A stretch of DNA of 27,416 bases from Coprinopsis marcescibilis. Taxonomy: Eukaryota > Basidiomycota > Agaricomycetes > Agaricales > Psathyrellaceae. A program made the position numbers and the translations under genes. Positions 19,699-27,416 of this stretch are shown in pieces. Each line of letters begins with the position of its first letter. The first letter of the stretch is position 1. The notes below the pieces were generated by a model that made no database searches, was not told the DNA's origin, and was given only the letters and a program-made list of their open reading frames with translations. Where the stretch lies: NCBI GenBank assembly GCA_004369085.1, contig ML210404.1, forward strand, positions 1 through 27,416, written 5' to 3'.

Positions 19699-20142
19699 AT
19701 TTGGACAATACAATTGCCAGGTCTCTACTTCTCAGATAATCGGACGTCATCTCACATAATATCCTTATGCCGACCCCACCCACTTTATAAGTCTCATTTC
19801 TTTTGCCCTCATCTATCAGTACCGCTCCCTCCCTCCGTTAATGTTTCCGCGCACTCTTTTTTGATATTGTTTGTATTGAATTCATGTAATATTAATACTT
19901 GGCAGGGCACGACATTGCTGGCTTTTTGTCGGGCCTAGGTTCGCATTGTAACCTCTGGTTGATTTTGATTTCTGACTTCAAAACTCTGTGCCGAACAAGA
20001 AATTAGATTCACAACCAACCGAAGTGTCGGTGAGGAGTTGAGTCTCGTAGAGGTTTGTGTTCAATTGTAACTCCGCTTTCAAACACCTCCTGATTGTTAC
20101 AGTTCACTATCGGAAAGGACAGATATCTCGGGCGCAGGAATA
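19699..20142. other. Convergent 3' intergenic region
   Basis: This lies between the stop of the plus-strand gene (19698) and the stop of the minus-strand DUF6698-like gene (20143), so it must hold both 3' UTRs. It is pyrimidine-rich at about 19780-19850 and AT-rich at about 19860-19910. I see no gene or repeat. Confidence 0.5.
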
Positions 20143-21764
20143 TCACAGGAAATTTGTATCCGCCAATGCCAAGGCAGCTCTCTCTTTCCTCAATTGCGCC
20201 ATCCTCTTGGAAGGAGCAATATAGGCTGGGATCGCGGCAACTGGACGCATGTTTGAGGGGTGATACATAGGGAAAATTTGGCTGCAACCGACCATTATCA
20301 TCCCAGAATCCAATGCCAAATATCAACGAAACGCACCAATTCCACCACTGCACAATGGCGTCTAACTCCGGATCCGGAATCTCTATGGTTGAAAGGAGGT
20401 CGTTGTAGAAGGCAATTGTTTCTGAGATCGTCTCAACCTTGTTGAACGACCCACTATCAGTGAGGGCAAATCGAACCTATTGGTAGTGTTTGCTGTCTAA
20501 ATAACCCCGACGACCGCAAGTGCGCAAGATAACCCATACCTGAGCCGCAATATATATGAGGGAGGGTATCGAGACTGATCTCATACCATAGATCTCGGCA
20601 TATCCTTTGCGAGCTGTTCTTGAATTATCTTTGTGCGAACTAGCGCCGAAGAAAATGGTTCGGTAAGCCTGTGAACAACTCGATTTCAGCTAGGAGTATT
20701 CACAAATGGAGAGTGCAGGTTTTACAGTAACAAGGAGATCGCTCTTCAGCAGGCCTTCATAGGGGTCTTCATCATTATATACATAGTCCTTGAAGCAGAA
20801 CGTTGGCCAGGCGTCTCCAGGAATGACTTTCTTGCCCGATCTCAAATCACTTCGGTTCCTAGTACGCGGAATCAGTTCGTAGAGTTGCTGAGAATGTCCG
20901 ATATTAACTCACTCCTCGTTGTCCCAGTCTATCCCAGTCGGGCAGAGTAGTTTCCCAGTCCAATAGTGCTTGAAGCCTCGGTCTTTCTTGGAACTCTTAT
21001 GGATAGGAGGCGACAGAACTCCTCCTGAATCATCTATAATCCATTGAACAATGCGCTGCCTTAGCGTCTTGCTATCGTCAGCTCGGGCTATGCGCGCTCC
21101 TTTGGTGAGCTACATAGCATTACAACTTGATCAATTTATGCTCATGCTGTCCTTGCTAAAGTAATAGGTGCTTACCAGTTCCGCTATCTGAGAAAGTTCG
21201 TCGTCGTTTGACGCCACAAGGCTGTCTTCCAGAGTTGGGGACAACTTGAACAGTACTTGGAGACAGAACCAGTCTTCTTTGTCCCTGTGCATTTGGGAAT
21301 CAGCCAATATATTCCAGCCGAGCTTGAAAGAACAAAATCGTGACGAACTTTCCCTGGAACCTAGTTGGGGCGATGTCACCAGTCTTCACTTGAATAAGTA
21401 ATGTCAAACCATCACGGAGAAGTCCATGAAAGTTTATAAAGGCTCGTGTAGTACGGGCAAATTGTTTTCCATGAAAAACCAGAGGATCAGACTTGATGCT
21501 AGGTCGTCGTCAGAGGTACGGAAGGTAGACAGACAACTTATAACGGGATACTCACCGTTTCTTCCTTGGACGTGGAATGCAGTTAAGGTTACCGGTGGGC
21601 TGGGCGTCTGGTTGAGGGCTTTCATCCTCAGCCTCTGATTCAGTGCCCTCTTCGTTGTCATCGTCGTCGTCTCGAGGGCGCTTCCGGCCTGTAGATTCAG
21701 GAGGGGCTGCCGCGGAATTGGGGTTTGCAGACCCAGAGTTTTCGGTTGCGGATTGCTCTGCCAT
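20143..21764 (-). CDS. DUF6698-like protein, 8 exons, 397 residues
   Basis: Exons on the minus strand are 21764-21556, 21498-21361, 21284-21176, 21109-20913, 20858-20726, 20668-20540, 20476-20337 and 20281-20143. They are joined by introns of 54-76 nt with consistent phases. The N-terminal ~70 residues are acidic and low-complexity, ending in the basic run 'RPRKKR', a likely nuclear signal. The rest reads as one folded domain with landmarks 'RAFINFHGLLRDG', 'DRGFKHYWTGKLLCP' (about 195-209), 'ARKGYAEIYGM', 'QVRFALTDSGSF' and, near the end, 'QWWNCQIFP'. From memory these landmarks match the DUF6698-type proteins abundant in agaricomycete genomes, whose function is not known. It is divergent from the gene at 22503. 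Confidence 0.8.
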
Positions 21765-21845
21765 CGAGGTACTAGTGGGATATCCGTTGACTCCTGAAAG
21801 GGTGGAATGAGGGAAGTTTGTTGTCCCATTTCATGAAAATCCAGT

Positions 21846-21853
21846 CCTTATAG
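21846..21853 (-). promoter_or_regulatory. TATA-like box of the DUF6698-like gene
   Basis: CTATAAGG on the minus strand lies about 82 bp upstream of the ATG at 21764. This is in line with the TATA spacing of neighbouring genes. Confidence 0.45.
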
Positions 21854-22408
21854 TCCTTGTTTTGAGCTAGGTCGTGGCTACAGCGTACTGCTGGCTGCGA
21901 TTCTATTCTTGTCGACCTAAATTAAACTTGCCGATCATAAGTAGCAGCGCACTGGTTCATGGTGTTTGAAGCTAACTACGCAGCAGCTGGCACAGCGGGA
22001 CAATTTTGATGAGATATTGACACAGCCCTCCAGTCTCAGTGTGCAGTCCGAATTTGATTAAAATTGGGTCGCTGCTGTTTCTGTAATCGTCCGAGACAAA
22101 GCTTTAAAGCTTTTCAAGGTGCGTGCTGTATATTGAGCAAATAAACTACACCTCAAAATTTATTGACGTTCAAACAGAAAGTGCTTTCCGACAGCAACTG
22201 ACACTGAGGCACCACCGAAATGGCTGTGGACGAAATTGAGGGCGGTGAGCGTCAGGCTGTGACAACAAGTTTGTTTCGAGTTGGGAGGTCTGCACTCGAA
22301 AAAAATCCGCCTTCTTGGAGTTGGATAATCTTTGCAAGCACAGTCATTGCGATGACAGTGCTGGTATCTCTAAGTGTCAAAAATTCGGCTTCTTCAGGGA
22401 AAATCTGG
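21854..22408. other. Divergent intergenic region
   Basis: This lies between two TATA boxes that face away from each other. It contains a perfect 16-bp palindrome 'aaagctttaaagcttt' (22098-22113). It also holds the start of an ATG frame at 22220-22531 coding for a hydrophobic segment ('WSWIIFASTVIAMTVLVSL'). That frame covers the TATA box of the downstream gene and overlaps its start in another frame, so it is probably not a gene. Confidence 0.45.
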
Positions 22409-22416
22409 TATATAAA
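22409..22416 (+). promoter_or_regulatory. TATA box of the gene at 22503
   Basis: TATATAAA lies 94 bp upstream of the ATG at 22503 and is followed by a pyrimidine-rich leader ('tttccgtcctttctcttc') of the kind often seen before fungal start sites. Confidence 0.65.
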
Positions 22417-22502
22417 GAGTGAGCAGTGTCCAATTACAACACCCCATCGTCCAATACTTACATTTCCGTCCTTTCTCTTCAAAGCTTCATTATCTCTAAA
22501 CC

Positions 22503-23835
22503 ATGTGTTTAAAGTCTCACGCTTCTCTTGAAACATTTCGAGCAATCCACCTTCGCACCATGCTGGACTTCATCGAAGAGTGCTACAACGAGTGTGATGG
22601 AAATCCCTCGTTCTTTCTTCATTATGATGCCAAAAGGATGGATTTGGTGCCATATTTCCTGTGCGTCGTTTTCATCCAGAACTATATCATTACTCTCCTA
22701 ATTTGCTTTGATCTTTTTAGCCCTTCAAAACCAAATTCCAACAAGCCAGTTGACCCAGGCATGCTCGTGCAGTTCAAGGAGGAGCATAAAATCCTGTGGC
22801 CAAACTGTTTGTGCGCATTCCTTGATCGCACCGAGTATACTGAGTGCAAACTTGTTATCGTCAACTCGGACCATCCCGACCCATTCTCCGACGACTACAT
22901 CAGTTTTGATTATGCTTTCCAGTGTGCAAGAAAGCACTGTGAGTACTTTGGTGTGTTCTTTTGGTATGGTTGCCTTGTGTTGCTGTGGAATCTGATTAGT
23001 ATATAGTACGCCTGAATAGATTCATTCAGAGCCCGAGGCTGATCACACAGCACAAGGATCGACGATGTGAGCATTTACCAGTCTGAATTATCCTATGGGC
23101 TCCTTTCACACAAGTGTCTTCCTAGTTCCCATTGTTCAAGTCTCCGTCACGCCGCCTTTGTCACAGTTGTTACAGAGAAGTAGTATGAAGGTGAAATGCG
23201 AGCCTCAAGCCTGTAGTCTTCGTCAAGGTAATGTCCAATCATCCGAGAGACCCTACAATGTCAACAATAATCGGATTGTTCTAGGTGAGAGGATGGGGCA
23301 GAATCTCAATGGTGAAGGCTTGTCCACCTCTGTCACACGCTCGAGGCTCTACCCCCCTACCCCACCCTCCAACTCGCCCAAGAAGGCCTGTAGGTGCCAA
23401 GCCACTCTAATTTTGACACTCTTTTGACTGTCTACTTACGCAGTTCGGCGTAAAAAGGACGACTTGGCCAGGAAAATGGCCAAGGCTGTAGAAGACCTGC
23501 GGTGCTTGGCCGGAAACGGTGTTCCTGAGCAATCCTTCAGCACCTTGTTTACCCAGTGTTTGTTGTGCGACTTTGTGGTTCCCATTCACCTTGAGATTCC
23601 TCATGTCTGTGAAAGGAAGCCCCTTAAGAGGGAACACGACGAGGAGGCTGACAATGAAGGCCAGAGCACCCCATCTAGGAGGAAGAGGCACCAAATTTGT
23701 CCAACCCCAATACCTTGCAACGGTGTTTTTAGTTTTGAACGTTTTAGACCCTCTTACGGCGTTCCAGAAGAGCTATCTGACGATGAGGATTTACCGGATC
23801 TCGCTGATGTCCTTGCGGCTTTCTATAAAAAATAA
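22503..23835 (+). CDS. Hypothetical protein with C-terminal CCHHC pattern, 6 exons, 344 residues
   Basis: Exons are 22503-22660, 22721-22938, 23007-23066, 23126-23227, 23285-23389 and 23444-23835, with introns of 54-68 nt and matching phases. The intron at 23228-23284 is 57 nt and has no in-frame stop, so it may be retained in some transcripts. The first ~125 residues look globular ('MLDFIEECYNECDGNPSF', 'NSDHPDPFSDDYISFDYAF'). The middle is Ser/Pro-rich. The last exon starts with a basic helix ('FRRKKDDLARKM'), then C-x2-C-x6-H-x4-H-x-C (Cys253, Cys256, His263, His268, Cys270), which could bind zinc. A bipartite-like basic patch ('ERKPLKREH', 'SRRKRH') and an acidic tail follow. A nuclear, nucleic-acid-binding role is inference only. 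I recognise no family. Confidence 0.7.
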
Positions 23836-24553
23836 GCCAGGGATTTGGATCTACATGTGTGTATAATGCAACATTCAACTGTATTACCTTGTATATGACC
23901 TTGTATATTCCAATGTTTGTTTCAATTGCCAATGATTCAGATCGAGCCTCAGGAAGCTGAAAGGTTGGAATCTGGACTGGGCGGCTTCAGTGTAAACCGA
24001 TCGTATTCGACGTGTTCATGTTCGCGAAATGTAATCAAACACAATGTCGATGAAGCAGGCAGCAGATATACGAGGGGTATATTGGCCATGAAACACTGCA
24101 CCATCCACCAACTCGGCACACGATGCAACCCCGACAGCATGACCATCTTTGACCAAGACTGGTGAGTTTCTTGGTACTCTCATACTAATCCGCGACGAAC
24201 TAGATTGCGACATTAGGAAAGGATTTCACCCACGGAACCTCATTTTAAGCGGGAACGGCGCGTTCTCTGTTGCTGGCTTGATAGCATCACACTCCGGATT
24301 TGCAGGTCGGTAGGGGGTGCATTCGCCTCCACTCCTCGATGCTCAAAGGAATCGATGCAGCCAAGGATTGTTGTGATTTAAGGGCAGAAGGATGCTGACC
24401 AGAACCATTCTTGGAGTTGTGGTGGTTGCAGAGATGAAACATCTTGCTTGTTGAGGTGACAAAAATGTACGTTCAATATGTAATGAGATGACACTGTTCA
24501 TTCCGATCTAATCACTGGTACTTTGTATTCTGGTAGGTCGTCGGCTCCCCACA
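23836..24553. other. Intergenic region with a possible short gene
   Basis: On the plus strand an ATG at 23932 opens 78 codons to a clear intron-like element (GTGAGT at about 24162, 'actaat' branch point, CTAG at about 24204). Splicing creates a stop codon at the junction (TG|A). The product would have a Cys/His-containing end ('MKHCTIHQLGTRCNPDS'). There is no recognisable domain, and a minus-strand frame covers the same bases. I treat it as a possible remnant. The rest, 24210-24553, shows nothing. Confidence 0.3.
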
Positions 24554-25460
24554 TCATTGTTGCTGGGCCCATCCTCCCCCAGCCTGATACTCCTCCAATG
24601 TGATATGGGGTATAGCCGTGCGATACTCTTCATATTCTGAATCAGTCACATCACTATCCAAACTTGATGGCGTTTTTTCCAGGTTGAAATTGCCTGACTG
24701 TGCGACGTGAGATACAACGTCGTCTTCAGTTGTGTTGAGGCCACTTGATTGCGCCGTATCAGACATAACGTATTCGGTCTTATCGTCATCCACCTCTTCC
24801 ACGTTGAATAGTTTCCTCTCCACAACATGCAAAGCACTCCCCGCATCGCTCTGCACATCTAGTAGGTCACTCTCGTCATCCAATTGGTTGTAGGCCTCCA
24901 TCACACAGTCCTTGAAAGTGTAGTATTCCTCCCGAACTGCCTCGACCTTGTCTGAAAAGTCATCGACTAAGGAGTCTAGCAAGCTCATCGTCCGTTCCAT
25001 TGCTTTTCGACGCACCCTCTGCTCTTGAAGGAACCTCAATCTTCTCACCAAATAGAACTCCTGTAGCTGCTTCTCCCTTGCTTGTAGCGTAGAATGCATT
25101 GCCTGCTGCATCGTCACAGTGTGGCTTCCTCCATGACTGTTGGGTAGAACCCATAATGGTGCTGGAAGCTAATTTAGTACTTAACTTATAGAGTTTAAAA
25201 TATTAGTGCGTACCTTTGGCATACAACGACTGATCGTTCTGCAGCTTCAAATCGACCACATTGCTCTTCGAAGTATTTGATGATGCCTTGGTCTCAATTG
25301 CAGACTCATGCCTTGGTGGTGGAACGTTCTCATCGTTCACGGGAGTTTTGAGATGACGACCGCTCCGCCAGAGTCGAGAGTTGGTGTCATTAATGGCAGT
25401 TGAGGGAAGTGACAGTGTACCAATCTTGGTTTGGAGACCTGATTTGGCAACTTTAGGCAT
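24554..25460 (-). CDS. Hypothetical coiled-coil protein, 2 exons, 284 residues
   Basis: Exons on the minus strand are 25460-25214 and 25161-24554. The 52-nt intron starts GTACGC and must end at the second of two possible acceptors (CTTCCAG, not ATTAG), because the first puts the reading in a frame that stops early. The N-terminal exon is Ser/Thr/Asn-rich with 'PVNDENVPPP'. Residues about 100-165 form a long charged helix ('REKQLQEFYLVRRLRFLQEQ', 'RRKAMERTMSLLDSLVDDF'), very likely a coiled coil. The C-terminal ~110 residues are acidic with Ser and Thr ('DSDVTDSEYEEY'). The alternative acceptor 10 nt upstream is a possible NAGNAG-like alternative site. I recognise no family. Confidence 0.75.
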
Positions 25461-25849
25461 AGTGTCGAGTGATAGTCGAGTTCGTAAAGATTGTTTCTTT
25501 CGATGTTGGAATGTTCAAATCAAGGGAAACCCTTCTAGATATATACCTACTAGTAAGGTACGACGATCATCTTGCGCAGTCCAAGAAGGTGAGCGGAGGC
25601 TGTGGGGGGTGTATATTTTTGGAAGTAGGCGCCGCCAATTCGAGTATGGTCGGGATCTGTGTTGAAATCATCATGGGAAACTTCCAGTTGAACACCGTGA
25701 CTACCAACTCCGAGTCAAGAGGTTGAATGATTCATTTGGTATCTACCGCCATCTGTTCTATACCCCTCTCTACTAAATCGTTTCTGAAGTCCAGACGACA
25801 ACGAGCACTGCCGACCACACGCGCAGCGTCAACGCAGCATCCCATCTGA
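25461..25849. other. Intergenic region between the coiled-coil gene and the Plavaka element
   Basis: It holds the upstream region of the minus-strand gene starting at 25460, including its TATA-like box. Plus-strand frames at 25381-25726 overlap that promoter and have no domain. I see nothing else. Confidence 0.5.
25539..25545 (-). promoter_or_regulatory. TATA-like box of the coiled-coil gene
   Basis: The minus strand reads GGTATATATC here, about 80 bp upstream of the ATG at 25460. The spacing is like the other TATA boxes in the window. Confidence 0.5.
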
Positions 25850-27416
25850 CACTAGTAGTACTGCGTCTGTGCTCAGGCGGTGACTACTGCTATTATTAGT
25901 ATGGTCTCGGACTCTCCGCCTCCCACTGGATAGCAAGACGTTTCAGGTGGTGGTGCAGCTGTACACAATGCTCTGGAGCCACGCCTGGACACCGCCTTCT
26001 CAGACTGCCTACTTGGTCTGGTCCAGGCCATCCAGTCTTACTGGCTCCTCAGGCTGGCGCCAGCATCCCTCACAGGCTCAACTTCAACTTCAAGGTCATC
26101 GCATTGAACAGCTTCAAGTATGTAAAGGTCTGCGGCCTCACAGCACATCAGATACTAATAACAGACAAGTTTTAGTTCAAGTTCTTAAGCCTTACTAGTA
26201 AACCCCTCAGACCATCATCTCCACCTGCGACACTTTCGACATGCCCGGTGGCCTTCTCTTTCCGAAGGTTGGGGTTCTCCAGAAGTACGAATGTATATGT
26301 GGCAAAACATATCAGTTATCCGTCTCCCTGAACCGCCACCAAAAGAAGTGTCAAGATTCCAAACAGGCCGACCGCAACTTAACGACACGAATTAAGGAGG
26401 CTTATCTCCCGACAATTCAAAAGTTCCCCGACCGCTTCTCTAGATTTGGCCTTGTCATTCCACCGCAAGTGAAGACTATCCCAAACCCAGAGCAGGACGG
26501 TGACGACAATCTGCCTAGGGTAGTAGCAGGTTCGGTCGCAAACCGTAACGGAAGTGCATACTATGTTAATGTGCCTGATCAACCTTGTGATGCTAATGGG
26601 TGGCACAGGAGAAGCCAATAACATTCAAGAGGCTTCGAAGCCCGTGTATTTCGATACCAAGCGCAACATTCTTGGCCTTTGGAAACGTTATTTCTCTTCC
26701 AAATGTCCATCCCATGATCCAGATGTTGGGACTGTGTTCTCCGAGGACTACATTCATCAACAGGCAGACTCAAGTGCCTCCACAGCCACACCACCTAGCA
26801 ACATCGCTGTACCAGAGTCCCGGTCCTCCGATCAAGTAGCCTCTCAAGTTGCCAGCGTATCTCCTGAAGATAAAATGTCCTCCGAAACCCCACATACCCC
26901 TGCCCATCCACCTAATGTAAAGGAAGCCACCCAAGAATTGACTGATGGTAATAAAAACAGAAATCTTGGTCCATTCGCCAACGAATTGGAATTTATGGTC
27001 AGCAATTGGTACTGGAATGGTTCAACTCAGAAGACACAGAAGGATACGAAGGCACTGTTGGAATTTCTTTCCAAGCATGGATTTTCCTCGGAGCAAATTG
27101 CAGCGACCAACTGGCGTAAAATTGATACAATTCTTGGGAAGAGCAAAGCGGAGCTTAAGGAAGGAGAGGGGGATTGGATTGACGATGATGGTTGGAAGAC
27201 AACACCTGTCGATCTCAAGATTCCATTTCATCGGCTTATGAGCCAACCCGGGGTCCATACCTTCAAAGCAGGAACACTTTATCATCGGAGCATCGTCGAA
27301 ATCGTCAAGGAGAAGCTGGCAAACACAGCTGATTACAAGCTCTTCCATAGCGAGCCCTACAACTTGTACTGGGAGCCCTCCAATGGTGAACCCGGGATTA
27401 GAGTCTACGCAGACCT
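25850..27416 (+). mobile_element. Plavaka-type (CACTA-like) DNA transposon, 5' part
   Basis: The element is recognised by its transposase (26241 onward). Its left border is uncertain. CACTAGTAGTACTGC begins at 25850, about 390 bp upstream of the transposase ATG, and CACTA-superfamily elements begin with CACTA. The motif is followed by 'gactactgct', a possible subterminal repeat. The right terminus lies outside the window, so neither the inverted repeat nor the target duplication can be tested. Confidence 0.55.
26241..27416 (+). CDS. Plavaka transposase, N-terminal part (runs off the window)
   Basis: Exon 1 (26241-26553) joins exon 2 (26609 to the window edge) over a 55-nt intron with a 'gctaat' branch point and CACAG acceptor; the phase fits and 374 residues are visible. 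The N-terminus has a C2H2-like finger, C-x-C-x12-H-x3-C (Cys18, Cys20, His33, Cys37), as in many Plavaka transposases. A Ser/Pro linker follows, then the typical early block: 'PFANELEFMVSNWYWNG' (226-242), 'GWKTTPVDLKIP' (299-310), 'YHRSIVEIVKE' (329-339), 'FHSEPYNLYWEPS' (350-362) and 'RVYADL' at the edge, where relatives continue toward 'YTS'. The catalytic core of this DDE enzyme lies beyond the window. The visible part has no stop or frameshift, so the copy may be recent. The enzyme would cut and move its own element in the nucleus. Confidence 0.85.

Noticed and set aside
22220..22531. A 103-codon ATG frame with a hydrophobic, membrane-like segment
   Set aside because: It covers the TATA box and start of the better supported gene at 22503 and shows no splice or family support. 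The minus strand is open over the same bases.
1..27416. tRNA or rRNA genes
   Set aside because: I saw no cloverleaf-like A/B box pairs or conserved rRNA strings by eye. A covariance-model scan would settle this and was not possible.

Overview
This window looks like an accessory region of a basidiomycete genome, most likely an Agaricomycete. The coding stretches are cut by many very short introns, mostly 44-80 nt, with GTRNGT-type donors, CTNA-type branch points and YAG acceptors. The proteins I can place by eye (a Plavaka-type transposase, a divergent JmjC protein, a DUF6698-like protein, and an 876-residue protein of a family that recurs in mushroom genomes) are typical of lineage-expanded agaricomycete families. 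Gene models were joined by hand from open frames and splice sites. Family names come from pattern recognition, not a search.

Layout. 1-4080 is repeat-rich: a ~112-bp tandem array at about 155-650, an exact 52-bp duplication, and a ~340-360-bp tandem array at about 1790-3080 with degenerate copies to about 3850. No convincing gene was found there. 4080-5570 is compositionally mixed and may hold decayed element or gene remnants. 5825-11552 carries two co-oriented minus-strand genes: a 7-exon, 1026-residue JmjC-domain protein and a 10-exon gene whose C-terminus has an HxD...H pattern like a 2-oxoglutarate/Fe(II) dioxygenase. 11553-12955 is intergenic and carries several short direct-repeat families and a TATA box. 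12956-15638 (+) is the two-exon 876-residue gene.

15639-16592 holds a doubtful small gene. 16593-18018 (-) and 18428-19698 (+) form a divergent pair of unknown-function genes. 20143-21764 (-) is an 8-exon DUF6698-like gene, divergent from 22503-23835 (+), a 6-exon gene with a C-terminal CCHHC pattern. Both have TATA boxes about 80-95 bp upstream of their ATGs. 24554-25460 (-) is a two-exon coiled-coil protein. From about 25850 to the right edge lies the 5' part of a Plavaka (CACTA-like) DNA transposon with a C2H2-like finger at the transposase N-terminus; it continues outside the window.

How the genes fit together. No metabolic pathway is visible. The window looks like a transposon- and repeat-laden neighbourhood of expanded, mostly uncharacterised families. 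The most interesting feature is the tandem pair of putative Fe(II)/2OG oxygenase genes. Agaricomycetes are known for expanded chromatin- and DNA-modifying oxygenases linked to transposons, but a functional link here is only inference.
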